54,879 nucleotides of DNA from a virus: IMG/VR virus record IMGVR_UViG_3300036831_000090, positions 1 through 54,879 of that record; one strand, 5' to 3'. Position numbers and translations under genes: made by a program. The notes beneath the pieces are model-generated. The model was not told where the DNA came from. It saw nothing but the letters and a program-made list of their open reading frames with translations, and made no database searches. This document shows positions 15,927-23,404 of the stretch, in pieces; the stretch's first letter is position 1, and each line of letters begins with the position of its first letter.

Positions 15927-16615
15927 ACCTGTCCGTCGTGATGACCACAAGGAACGACTCCCGGCAGGCGAATTTCCTGCAAGCGATTCGGCAATTCAAG
16001 AAACTGGATGCGGAGATCGTGGTCGTCGAGTGGCATCCGCTCCTGAACAACCAACCTTTGTGGAACACGGTCGAAGGCGTTCGTATTATCACCGTGCCCG
16101 GCGACGGCAAGTTCGAGGAATTTAAGGCCAAGAATGTCGGCATCCGTCGGGCGAAGGGAGACTTTATCCTCTCGACCAATCCCGACATCCTTCTCTCGCA
16201 GGAAATGATCGACTGGCTGAATCAGGTTCCTACGAAGTTGCGACAGGATTGTTTCTATCGGGCGAACCGGCACGACCTCGATGAAGAAGGAAATGTTTTC
16301 AACATCCACCGGAATACGATGTGCGACCGCGTACACCACACGAATGCCGCGGGCGACTTCATGCTGATGCACCGCAGCCAGTGGGATTATTTGCGGGCAT
16401 ACCTGGAGCTAGAAACTACTGATATGGTCGACGCCTATATCATCCACCACGCAATCCGGCGCAGCGCGTTGAAACAAGTAATCCTCGAAGAACCGATCTA
16501 CCATCTGCCGCATCCCGTGAGTTTTACTCCGAGCGCCGTGTTTCGCGACGAAATGAATAATTCGTGGAACGAAGAAAGTTGGGGCATGGCCGGAGTCGAG
16601 TTGGAGGAATCTTGA
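15923..16615 (+). CDS. Family 2-like glycosyltransferase
   Basis: 230 residues. It starts with the GT-A-like MNLSVVMTTRNDSRQ and contains FKAKNVGIRRAKGDFILSTN, where the usual DxD is replaced by a TNPD sequence (around residues 89-92). The altered acidic motif could mean a different metal requirement or a non-canonical transferase. It overlaps the next gene's TTG start. Confidence 0.65.
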   Translation: MNLSVVMTTRNDSRQANFLQAIRQFKKLDAEIVVVEWHPLLNNQPLWNTVEGVRIITVPGDGKFEEFKAKNVGIRRAKGDFILSTNPDILLSQEMIDWLNQVPTKLRQDCFYRANRHDLDEEGNVFNIHRNTMCDRVHHTNAAGDFMLMHRSQWDYLRAYLELETTDMVDAYIIHHAIRRSALKQVILEEPIYHLPHPVSFTPSAVFRDEMNNSWNEESWGMAGVELEES

Positions 16616-17613
16616 AAGTTGCGGTCCTCAGTCCGACGGTCCTTGCGATCTACGAAAAGATGGCGGTCCTGTTTCCCGACGAGGGAATTGATGTGGTCGG
16701 CCCGCGCATCGACGACAACCCGCCCGAGCGGCTGTTCGAGATTCAACGCCGTGTGCGCGAGTGGGCGGAAGTTGGGCTTCAGATTCGATTCGTCGACAAA
16801 CCGTACTCCGAGATTGATTTCTCCGGCTACGACTTGCTAATCGAAACCGTGGAAACCTTTCAGTACGCCGAGGATTGGAAAAACCACTGCACCCGCGTCG
16901 AATGCCCGATCATCGTATCGTCCTGCTGGTACGATTCTCCGCGCACGCTAATTCCGTCGGGATATATCGAAGCCGTGAGGAAGTTTCCAGTCGTCGTGCA
17001 GATGCCAGCGAACTTAGCGGGATGGCGGGCTTCTCCGTTTGCCGATGTCACGGCTATCGTCAATCCGGTCGGCGAGTGGTACTTCGATGAGCCGTGGACG
17101 GGCGACAACGGTAAAGCTCTCTACGTTCTTGCTGGCAAAGACCTGTGGCGTCCCGCGGATAAGCGTGTACTGGGGCTCGACATTGTGGAGCGATTGCAAG
17201 AGCGGTTCCCCAGCCGGATTCTACACCACGACGGCGCCGTAAACTACCTGACGCCGAAAGAACTGGGAAAGTTGTATGCTTCGTCGCGCGTGTTCCTGCA
17301 ACTGGATGATCCGGATTCGGGAAGGCCGCTGTGCGGAACTTTTACCGAGGCGGTCGCGGTCGGGTGCCCGGTGCTGACGAAATCATCGACAGCAATGGAC
17401 TACACGAAATACGTGAACGGAAACGGATTGATGACGAACGACTTCGAGCAGATGTGTACGTTCATCAATCTTCTGTTCACCGATGATTCGCTGGCGCAAA
17501 TCGCCAGTCACAACGGTCGCGAAATAGGACGAGAACATTTCTCCTACGCCGCCGTCCGACCCCAGTACGACGCCCTGATCCACCGCGCCCAGGAGGCGTT
17601 TCGAAGCCGATGA
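16612..17613 (+). CDS. GT-B-like glycosyltransferase
   Basis: 333 residues from TTG 16612 after TTGGAGGAAT, in preference to an upstream in-frame ATG inside the previous gene. It begins with a Rossmann-like strand (MKVAVLSPTVLAIYEKMAVLF) and has a C-terminal domain with the pattern LYASSRVFLQLDDPDSG then GTFTEAVAVGCPVLT, the acidic/glycine motif of GT4-type enzymes. It is probably cytoplasmic, using a nucleotide sugar. The acceptor is unknown. Confidence 0.65.
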   Translation: MKVAVLSPTVLAIYEKMAVLFPDEGIDVVGPRIDDNPPERLFEIQRRVREWAEVGLQIRFVDKPYSEIDFSGYDLLIETVETFQYAEDWKNHCTRVECPIIVSSCWYDSPRTLIPSGYIEAVRKFPVVVQMPANLAGWRASPFADVTAIVNPVGEWYFDEPWTGDNGKALYVLAGKDLWRPADKRVLGLDIVERLQERFPSRILHHDGAVNYLTPKELGKLYASSRVFLQLDDPDSGRPLCGTFTEAVAVGCPVLTKSSTAMDYTKYVNGNGLMTNDFEQMCTFINLLFTDDSLAQIASHNGREIGREHFSYAAVRPQYDALIHRAQEAFRSR

Positions 17614-18443
17614 TCTCCATTCTCTTGCCGAGCCGCAAACGTGGTCCTGAACTGCTACGAATGGTCTCATCTATTTGGACGACGAAGGCCACTCCTAAAA
17701 TTGAAATCGTAATTCGGTTTGATGAAGATGACACAGAGACTATCTACGGATTTAGGAATCACGGCGATTGGACAACTCTTGATATTAAAATTCTGGTCGG
17801 CCCACGAATCCGAAAAAGGACCCAGTACTGGAATGAGTGTTTTACGGCATGCTCTGGAGACATTGTGTGCCAGGCCAATGACGATTGTGTCTGGAGAGAT
17901 GACGGATGGGATTTGCTTGTCGAGAACGCATTCGCCGAATGCCCCGACCAGATTCTCGTGGTCCACGGAGACCACCTTGGCGGATATGACGGCAGACTCT
18001 TTGGTCCGCATCCATTTACCAGCCGCAAGTGGGTTGAGACCGTCGGTTACTTCACGCCGCCACACTATTCTTCCGACCACGGGGATACTTTTTTGAACGA
18101 TGTAGCGAACGCGCTCGGACGCCGCAGATTCTTGCCGTTCGTCCTGGAACATATGCATTTCGGCACAGGCAAGTCGGAACTCGATGAAACCTATCGCGAC
18201 AGGCTGAAAGACCATGACGAAGATAACCCCGAGGCACTATACGTGTCGCATCTGCCGGAGCGCGTTGAAGCGGCCAATAAACTTGGAGCCGTGATGGTTC
18301 CCCCTCGCAGAATCATAGCGTCGCGCTTTAGTCCGCACCGCGGCGCTGGTGAATGTCCTAAGTGTCAATCGCAGTCGACCGTGTTTCAGGATAATGGTAT
18401 CGCTTGTAATTCTTGCGGCCATCGGTGGGCGTTCCGACGATGA
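17610..18443 (+). CDS. GT-A glycosyltransferase-like protein with C-terminal zinc ribbon
   Basis: 277 residues. The N-terminal domain follows the GT-A pattern (MISILLPSRKRGPELLRMV, then NDDC at residues 90-93). The last 35 residues hold a zinc ribbon (CPKC, then CNSCGHRW) separated by about 13 residues. The same architecture recurs in the protein at 18873. The local base composition is a little more AT-rich than the cassette upstream. The zinc ribbon might recruit a nucleic acid or protein acceptor. Confidence 0.6.
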   Translation: MISILLPSRKRGPELLRMVSSIWTTKATPKIEIVIRFDEDDTETIYGFRNHGDWTTLDIKILVGPRIRKRTQYWNECFTACSGDIVCQANDDCVWRDDGWDLLVENAFAECPDQILVVHGDHLGGYDGRLFGPHPFTSRKWVETVGYFTPPHYSSDHGDTFLNDVANALGRRRFLPFVLEHMHFGTGKSELDETYRDRLKDHDEDNPEALYVSHLPERVEAANKLGAVMVPPRRIIASRFSPHRGAGECPKCQSQSTVFQDNGIACNSCGHRWAFRR

Positions 18444-18456
18444 ATCAGAGGATTTT

Positions 18457-18882
18457 GTGAAAGCTAGGGGACCCGATAACGGAAAGTTTAAGCACGGCCA
18501 CAACGGTGCGTCAGGGAAAAGTCCGACGTATATCTCATGGGACATGATGCTCCACAGGTGCAGCAATCCCAAATACGGTGCGTATAAATTCTACGGCGGG
18601 CGTGGTATTCGAGTCTGCAAACGGTGGAGAGTATTTCATAATTTTCTAGCCGACATGGGTGAAAGGCCAGTGGGGACTAGTTTGGATAGAATTAAGACCA
18701 ATGGGAATTATGAGCGTTCAAATTGCCGATGGGCCACGCCATCTCAGCAGCATAGGAACATGAGAAGTAATATCTGGATCGAGACCGATGGAAAGAGGTT
18801 GATTTTAGCGGACTGGGCCAGATTGCTGCGAGTGAATCGTGAAACACTACGGCACCGGTACAAGGTTGGCCTATGGCCTTAA
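18457..18882 (+). CDS. HNH-type homing endonuclease-like protein
   Basis: 141 residues from GTG 18457 after cAGAGGAttttGTG. The core matches a common free-standing phage HNH-related family: TYISWDMMLHRCSNP, KFYGGRGIRVCKRW, FLADMGERP, TSLDRIKTNG, NCRWATPSQQHRN. The C-terminal tail ends with a helix-turn-helix-like segment (RLLRVNRETLRHRYKVG). It sits between two similar glycosyltransferase genes and overlaps the second by ten bases, suggesting a mobile intruder. Confidence 0.7.
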   Translation: MKARGPDNGKFKHGHNGASGKSPTYISWDMMLHRCSNPKYGAYKFYGGRGIRVCKRWRVFHNFLADMGERPVGTSLDRIKTNGNYERSNCRWATPSQQHRNMRSNIWIETDGKRLILADWARLLRVNRETLRHRYKVGLWP

Positions 18883-19547
18883 AATGGCAGATTCTAACTC
18901 TTACGATGCCGACGCGAGTGGAATTCCTCGCAGGTCTAAGGAAAATACTAGAACCTCAGTTGAGGGATGGTGTCGAGTGGATTGTGAAGGTGAGTGACCC
19001 ATCCATTTCTCTCGGTGCGAATCGGGAACAGATGCGTCGAGATTCCACGGCTGAATATATAAATTTTTGCGATGATGATGACGAATTGAGTCCGAACTAT
19101 GTGGCCCGTATCCTACCGCTCTTAGATCGAGATTATGTTGGCTTCTGGCTGCAGGCTTTCGAAGACGGCGTACCACTTCCCAAGAGAACGAAACACTCCC
19201 TGACCTGCAATGATTGGTTCGAAGGCGATCAATTTTATGGGCGGGATATTTCACATTTGAACCCCATAAAACGGGAACTTGCAATTCAGGTTCCGATTTA
19301 TGGTGGCTTCGGAGAAGATTCGCGGTGGGCTGGAGACATTCGAAAACTAAAGATCGTACAGACCGAACGGTTCGTCGACGACGTGATGTATTACTACTAC
19401 TCGCGGACCGACAAAACGGATGGAGTGAAACCCGGTAGATTCAGTGCCGGAGTTTGCCCGCACTGCGGTAGTGAGTCGACGGTCGTAGTGGACCGCGAGA
19501 TGGTTTGTAACGCTTGCGCTGCCCGTTCTGAATTTCATATTTCCTAA
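18873..19547 (+). CDS. GT-A glycosyltransferase-like protein with C-terminal zinc ribbon
   Basis: 224 residues. FCDDDDELSP (DDDD at residues 67-70) is a GT-A metal/donor motif, and the C-terminal end carries CPHC then CNAC, a zinc ribbon as in the gene at 17610. The two proteins share this two-part design and may be diverged copies. It overlaps the HNH gene and precedes the dehydrogenase by eight bases. Confidence 0.6.
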   Translation: MALKWQILTLTMPTRVEFLAGLRKILEPQLRDGVEWIVKVSDPSISLGANREQMRRDSTAEYINFCDDDDELSPNYVARILPLLDRDYVGFWLQAFEDGVPLPKRTKHSLTCNDWFEGDQFYGRDISHLNPIKRELAIQVPIYGGFGEDSRWAGDIRKLKIVQTERFVDDVMYYYYSRTDKTDGVKPGRFSAGVCPHCGSESTVVVDREMVCNACAARSEFHIS

Positions 19548-19555
19548 GAGGGTGA

Positions 19556-20359
19556 ATGAGAATCTGCGTTGTCGGACTCGGGAAAGTGGGCCGTCCGTTA
19601 CTCGAAACCTTGCGCCGCTTCCACGGCCAGGTGGTTGGCTACGACATCAAGCCTTCCGTGTCCGAGGGTTCCGTATCCCAGTGCGTCACCGCTTCCGACT
19701 GCGCCATCTTCATCGTGCAGACGCCATCGAAGGAAGACGGATCGTTTTCGAATGATTATCTTTTGTCGGCGCTTCGCGCCTTTAAGGCCGCGGCCGGCAA
19801 GCAGGGGAAGGACCACTACCTGTTCATCGTTACGAGCACGACCGTCCCGGGATCGTGCGAGGAGTTTTCGAAGATTGTCGGGAAGCGGCTGGTCTACAAC
19901 CCGCTGTTCATCCGGCTGGAGTTCATCGACGAGGATCTTCTGAATCCCAGTTTCCTTTTGTTCGGGGCGTCGAATCCTGATTACGCGATAGAAGCGCTTT
20001 CCATCTACCGGCCGATTACCGCCTGCCCGTCGATCACGATGACATGGACCGAGGCCGAGCTCGCGAAGATCACCTTGAACTGCGCGCTGACCGCTAAAAT
20101 TTCTCTCGCGAATCAGTTGTACCTGGTGGCCGAGCGGATGGGATGCAACCCGAAGAAGATCATGCAGGCAGTCGGCATGGACCCGCGCATCGGTCAAGCC
20201 TACCTGACTCCTGGCTGGCCATTTTCCGGTCCGTGCCTGCCCCGCGATGGACGTATGTTTCAATACGTCGCCGACAAAGCGGGAACCGACGCGCCGCTGG
20301 CCGCCGCCGTCGACGAAATCAACAACCGCATGTATCGGGCGATCGTGAGGAAAAAATGA
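19556..20359 (+). CDS. Short UDP-glucose/GDP-mannose dehydrogenase-like protein
   Basis: 267 residues. N-terminal NAD-binding motif GLGKVG (residues 7-12), then TSTTVPGS, YNPLFI, a helix with Lys171 and Lys181, and a catalytic cysteine in FSGPCLPRD (Cys227). Family members of about 430 residues oxidise a nucleotide sugar to its uronic acid. Here the C-terminal sugar-nucleotide domain is missing, so it is either truncated, works with a partner, or has a different substrate. It is coupled to the lipoprotein gene by ATGA. Confidence 0.75.
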   Translation: MRICVVGLGKVGRPLLETLRRFHGQVVGYDIKPSVSEGSVSQCVTASDCAIFIVQTPSKEDGSFSNDYLLSALRAFKAAAGKQGKDHYLFIVTSTTVPGSCEEFSKIVGKRLVYNPLFIRLEFIDEDLLNPSFLLFGASNPDYAIEALSIYRPITACPSITMTWTEAELAKITLNCALTAKISLANQLYLVAERMGCNPKKIMQAVGMDPRIGQAYLTPGWPFSGPCLPRDGRMFQYVADKAGTDAPLAAAVDEINNRMYRAIVRKK

Positions 20360-20601
20360 GACGCATTATGTTTGTCGCGCTTCTAACGCTGCTTTCCGGA
20401 TGTACCTATGCGAGCCATTCGACGAAAGTTCTGCTCGACGAAGGATATACCGATATTCACATCACTGGCTGGAGACCGTTCTCCTGTGGAGAGGGTGATT
20501 TTTATATGACCGGATTTAGCGCCAAAGGGCCATCGGGACGTCCTGTTACGGGCGTGGTTTGCGAAGGATTGTTCAAAAGCGCAACGGTGCGGCTCGACTG
20601 A
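20356..20601 (+). CDS. Small lipoprotein
   Basis: 81 residues. The N-terminal basic-hydrophobic leader ends in the lipobox LLSGC (Cys16), so the mature form would be lipid-anchored in the cell envelope. The remainder is a small beta-type domain (ITGWRPFSCGEGDFYMTG, then TGVVCEGLFKSATVRLD), which I recognise only as a small phage/bacterial exported type. It lies in the glycan cassette, overlapping both neighbours. Confidence 0.65.
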   Translation: MRRIMFVALLTLLSGCTYASHSTKVLLDEGYTDIHITGWRPFSCGEGDFYMTGFSAKGPSGRPVTGVVCEGLFKSATVRLD

Positions 20602-21347
20602 TGACCAACGACTCGAAAAAGTTCTGGCAAGAGCATCCCTGCGAGGCGTGGCACTCGCGTTCCGAAATCGGAACACGCGAATGGTCCGACGAAATCTCCA
20701 ACTGGCGCTACTTCGTGCAGCCGCACATCCCGCGCTTCGCGGAGTTCGGTAAGTGGCGAGGGAAAAGCGTCTTGGAGATCGGAACAGGGATCGGCACGGA
20801 TGCCTTGCGTTTTGGGGCCGCTGGCGCAAATGTTGTGGCGATTGACTTCTCCGGACATTCGATCGACCTAGCCAAAGGACGGCAGCGCAGATCTCAAATC
20901 GACTTCGAAATGTGGAACAGCGCCGAGGAAGACCTGCCGACCGGAAAATTCGACCTGATCTATTCCTTCGGGGTGCTGCATCATATGCGCGATCCCCTGG
21001 CCTGCCTGAAACTCGCGCGGCAGCGAATCAAGGCCACCGGCGAACTGCGCATCATGCTCTATGCCCGCTGGAGCCTGAAATTCCTCACCGGCCAGCAGCC
21101 GGAAGCCGCCGCGGGATGCCCGATCGTGAAACTCTACAGCGCGCGCACCGCCACGAAGCTACTCGCCGACGCCGGATTCGGAGTCATCGGCATCAAGAAA
21201 ACCCATGTGTTTCCGTGGGATGTGAAAGCCTACCGCGAAGGACAGTTCATTCCCCGCCGACTATACCGCTTCATGCCCGATGGGGTTTTTCACTGGCTGG
21301 AGTCGGTCGCGGGCCACCACCTCTTGATTTCTGCCCGACCGATCTAA
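20601..21347 (+). CDS. Class I SAM-dependent methyltransferase
   Basis: 248 residues. SAM-binding motif I VLEIGTGIG (residues 57-65), motif near VAIDFSG, and YSFGVLHHM around residue 128, typical of small-molecule methyltransferases. The start at ATG 20601 shares one base with the lipoprotein stop. The DNA methyltransferase catalytic DPPY/NPPY motif is not seen, so a sugar, lipid or small-molecule acceptor is more likely than DNA bases. It ends with CTAA overlapping the oppositely directed gene. Confidence 0.75.
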   Translation: MTNDSKKFWQEHPCEAWHSRSEIGTREWSDEISNWRYFVQPHIPRFAEFGKWRGKSVLEIGTGIGTDALRFGAAGANVVAIDFSGHSIDLAKGRQRRSQIDFEMWNSAEEDLPTGKFDLIYSFGVLHHMRDPLACLKLARQRIKATGELRIMLYARWSLKFLTGQQPEAAAGCPIVKLYSARTATKLLADAGFGVIGIKKTHVFPWDVKAYREGQFIPRRLYRFMPDGVFHWLESVAGHHLLISARPI

Positions 21348-21652
21348 AGAAAAGCGCGTCGATCGCGGCAACCCCTAGTCCAAGGACCTGTTAAATCGGT
21401 GATCCTCCAGTATTTTAGGGCTCGAAGAATCGCTTCCTCGTCGCGTTCCACCGAATAGATCGCAACTTGCTCTCCGCGCGTCAGACAAAAGTAATCCTGA
21501 ACTTCGGCCGCGCGTTCAGATTCCTCCGTTAGATCCGGGTTGCATTCGCACACCGTAATTCTACGCGGAAGTGGGATGTGCATAATGGGAGGGGCATCTC
21601 TCCAACTTTTCGTTTCTCCGGCAATCGGCCCGTCAATATAAACCTGAATCAT
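21344..21652 (-). CDS. Conserved hypothetical protein (MIQVYIDGPIAG type)
   Basis: 102 residues. Opening MIQVYIDGPIAGET and PLPRRITVCECNPD are familiar from small phage proteins of unknown function. No signal or membrane segment. It is last in the leftward block. Its stop CTA overlaps the TAA of the methyltransferase gene on the other strand. It overlaps the upstream 32-residue gene by four bases. Confidence 0.6.
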   Translation of the reverse strand: MIQVYIDGPIAGETKSWRDAPPIMHIPLPRRITVCECNPDLTEESERAAEVQDYFCLTRGEQVAIYSVERDEEAILRALKYWRITDLTGPWTRGCRDRRAFL

Positions 21653-21747
21653 TTTCTAGGATCCAGCGTTCCGCACCGCACGCACCGGCCGCGCTCGAAC
21701 TGGTGCCGCTTGCGCCGCTGGCCGTCGACGATGCACTCGCGTTTCAT
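21649..21747 (-). CDS. Small zinc-knuckle peptide
   Basis: 32 residues, MKRECIVDGQRRKRHQFERG then CVRCGTLDPRK. ATG 21747 follows GGAACGCGAAAA. It may bind zinc through C5 and the CVRC pair, and is strongly basic. It overlaps the stops and starts of both neighbours by four bases. Confidence 0.45.
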   Translation of the reverse strand: MKRECIVDGQRRKRHQFERGRCVRCGTLDPRK

Positions 21748-21911
21748 TTTTCGCGTTCCAAAATTTCATTCATCTTTGCCAGTTGGAGCGCAATCTCGAT
21801 GAGGGTAACAGCATTCAACTCACTGAGCGAGTATACCAGTTGGCCGTTATTTCGACCCTTGATTTCCTAATTAAAGGCCAGTTCGGCACGCTCTAATTCT
21901 TCCGGCTTCAT
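21744..21911 (-). pseudogene. Small ORF interrupted by in-frame amber codon
   Basis: ATG 21911 opens a frame that encodes 14 residues, meets TAG at 21869-21867, and then continues open for 40 more codons (EIKGRNNGQLVYSLSELNAV onward) to TGA at 21744. The 3' end overlaps the next ATG by four bases, as expected for a real gene. Options are a recent nonsense mutation, a sequencing error, or amber readthrough. TAG is used as an ordinary stop elsewhere in the genome. Confidence 0.5.
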
Positions 21912-21912
21912 A

Positions 21913-22110
21913 TCAGTACCTCTCGTCGGCCTTGCGGTACTTGTCGAAATTGAACTTCCCCGACTTCAGCCCCGGCGCCGTCTCAATCAAATGCCGAAAC
22001 TCCCGGCACGACCGGCACCCGCAATACTGCCATTGCGACTTCGCGGTATGAACCTCGGTCGCGACAAACTCTGCCCGCGCCGGCATCACCGCCATCTGTC
22101 CGCTAAACAT
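21913..22110 (-). CDS. Hypothetical Cys-containing protein
   Basis: 65 residues. A CGCRSCREFRHL motif suggests metal binding in the middle, followed by a basic C-terminal tail. ATG 22110 overlaps the stop of the overlapping frame ending at 22103. No recognised family. Confidence 0.5.
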   Translation of the reverse strand: MFSGQMAVMPARAEFVATEVHTAKSQWQYCGCRSCREFRHLIETAPGLKSGKFNFDKYRKADERY

Positions 22111-22612
22111 TCTTCGCCGCCTTTATTTTCGGTTGCCCGAAACAGAATCCGCAGTATTGATCCTTGCTTCTTCCGTGGGCGCACGTCGGAATTGATTTCG
22201 AAATACTTCCAGAATCGTCCGCACGAGGCCCGTCTTCGCGTCCGGCACGTACCGCACGATGTCGCCCGACAGCAGCTCTCTTTCGACCACTTCCACGATC
22301 TCCGCTCCCCACCGCTCCGCCGCCGGCACCAACTCCCGCCTCAGCCTCCCCGTCGCGTCCATCCACGGCGGCCGCACCGACACCTCGCCCCACAGACTCT
22401 CCGGACATAGGCTCCCGTCCTCCATCCGCCAGAACCTCCGAACCACGCCGCACATCCGGTACTCGATCGCTTCCATTGCTCTCCCTTGGACTGGGCTCGC
22501 CCAACTTCCACTTCATCCAACCCGCCACACTTTTCCCGTTCGCTTTCGCCGCGGCCTTCCACTTCCCCAACTCCTCTACCCCTACCCGCAGCTTGAACGT
22601 CGTCTGTTCCAT
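22103..22612 (-). CDS. Ribbon-helix-helix-like small protein with long overlapping extension
   Basis: Starts at ATG 22612, with MEQTTFKLRVGVEELGKWKA then ANGKSVAGWMKWKLGE in the first 45 residues: a beta strand plus two helices as in Arc/MetJ-type ribbon-helix-helix regulators. No stop occurs until 22103, so it would be 169 residues. The rest is G/R/A-rich and lies in another frame over the gene at 22123-22476, but ends in a plausible CAHGRSKDQYCGFC zinc knuckle. The short N-terminal domain is the convincing part. It is probably an autoregulator of its own promoter repeats. Confidence 0.5.
   Translation of the reverse strand: MEQTTFKLRVGVEELGKWKAAAKANGKSVAGWMKWKLGEPSPRESNGSDRVPDVRRGSEVLADGGREPMSGESVGRGVGAAAVDGRDGEAEAGVGAGGGAVGSGDRGSGRKRAAVGRHRAVRAGREDGPRADDSGSISKSIPTCAHGRSKDQYCGFCFGQPKIKAAKNV
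22123..22476 (-). CDS. Hypothetical protein nested in another frame
   Basis: 117 residues, MEAIEYRMCGVVRRFWRMED onward, with balanced composition and a helical middle (EIVEVVERELLSGDIV). It lies entirely within the open frame of the RHH-like gene, in a different frame. Amino-acid composition favours this frame as coding over most of the shared region. No family recognised. Confidence 0.5.
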   Translation of the reverse strand: MEAIEYRMCGVVRRFWRMEDGSLCPESLWGEVSVRPPWMDATGRLRRELVPAAERWGAEIVEVVERELLSGDIVRYVPDAKTGLVRTILEVFRNQFRRAPTEEARINTADSVSGNRK

Positions 22613-22677
22613 GTGGGTACATCTACCGCAGTGTGGGTACATCGTCAACCGTTTTTTGTGGGTACGAATGTGGGTAC
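22613..22677. repeat. Four copies of GTGGGTAC (GTACCCAC) in 65 bp
   Basis: The 8-bp word occurs at 22613-22620, 22633-22640, 22658-22665 and 22670-22677, all in the same orientation, spaced 20, 25 and 12 bases. Two copies have the context TGTGGGTACATC. They overlap the -35/-10 region and the ATG of the RHH-like gene, so they look like binding sites for a repressor or replication initiator (iteron-like). Confidence 0.65.
22620..22648 (-). promoter_or_regulatory. Leftward promoter of the RHH-like gene
   Basis: On the minus strand: -35 TTGACG (22648-22643), 17-base spacer, -10 TAGATG (22625-22620), then seven bases to ATG 22612. No Shine-Dalgarno precedes the ATG. It overlaps the GTACCCAC repeats, consistent with autoregulation. 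Confidence 0.6.
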
Positions 22678-22980
22678 ATTTGGCTTGGGCATGAAATTGG
22701 CCTATCGTGCGCAAACCCTTGGCTAGAGGATTCCCCCGTAGTCGCCGGTGAAGTCCCGGCCCCTCGCGCATTCGCCGATGGGTACCTAGATTTGCGGTGG
22801 TTTACGGGCTCGAACGAGCGCCGCGGGAGCGCTGCCGAACGCCTGCCAATCGTGCGCCGATGTGCTGCCCATCCCGTGCCCATCCAAATGCCCAGCTTGC
22901 TACAGGAATCGACGCGTGTAAACCAGTAGCATTACTATGTAAGTGTATTGTTATGTTGGCGTGGCTGAGAGTGTAAGATT
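22678..22980. other. Intergenic stretch without clear gene
   Basis: About 300 bases between the regulator gene and the 80-residue gene. I see a GCTCG/CGAGC hairpin near 22807-22818, another gGGTACc near 22780 resembling the repeats, and an AT-richer run near 22930-22975. No convincing ORF on either strand. It is probably a control or unrecognised replication region. Confidence 0.4.
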
Positions 22981-23223
22981 CTAACCCTGCAGCATCTTGC
23001 GTTCGAACGCGCGTTGAGCTTTGACCGCTCGGGCTTTCGCGCACGGATCAGTGATTCCACGCGCGCGGTAAGCTGCCTGCGACCTGCGGCCGGAGAGAAT
23101 TGCGAACAGCCGCAAACCAAGCGCGCGCCGTTCTTCAATGGACATGCGCGTGAGTTGTTCTTTGCGTCCAATTCGCATGGCCATCGTACGCTCTGTGACA
23201 GTCTTTTGTGGTTTGCGGTCCAT
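22981..23223 (-). CDS. Small basic hypothetical protein
   Basis: 80 residues from ATG 23223, very basic and helical (ALGLRLFAILSGRRSQAAYRA, then KARAVKAQRAFERKM). A -10-like TAGGAT lies exactly seven bases upstream with no Shine-Dalgarno; an in-frame ATG nine bases further upstream exists but falls on the -10. It faces the rightward gene block. Possibly a DNA-binding regulator; no family recognised. Confidence 0.45.
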   Translation of the reverse strand: MDRKPQKTVTERTMAMRIGRKEQLTRMSIEERRALGLRLFAILSGRRSQAAYRARGITDPCAKARAVKAQRAFERKMLQG

Positions 23224-23404
23224 ACGGAGCATCCTAGCAGGTTCTAGTGTCGAATCAGCAGTCGAAATCGGATGATTGGCGCTTAAATGACAAGGGATTA
23301 GCGTCGAAGTGTCGGGAATCGGGGGCTGTGGTGTCGGATTCTTGCGCCGGGGTGCGCATAAGTCTTTTAGAGGCGTGTTTCTACCGGCGTGCCCAACTAT
23401 TCCC

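Noticed and set aside
20601-21347. DNA methyltransferase
   Set aside because: Motif I is present but no DPPY/NPPY or cytosine PC catalytic motif, so a DNA base substrate is not supported.
21744-21911. Genome-wide amber reassignment
   Set aside because: TAG ends several convincing genes (for example at 12621, 30798, 34815, 44502 and 54719), so a whole-genome recoding is not supported.
22681-22980. Possible attachment site or tRNA remnant
   Set aside because: The GCTCG/CGAGC hairpin resembles a T-arm only superficially, and no integrase gene is present.
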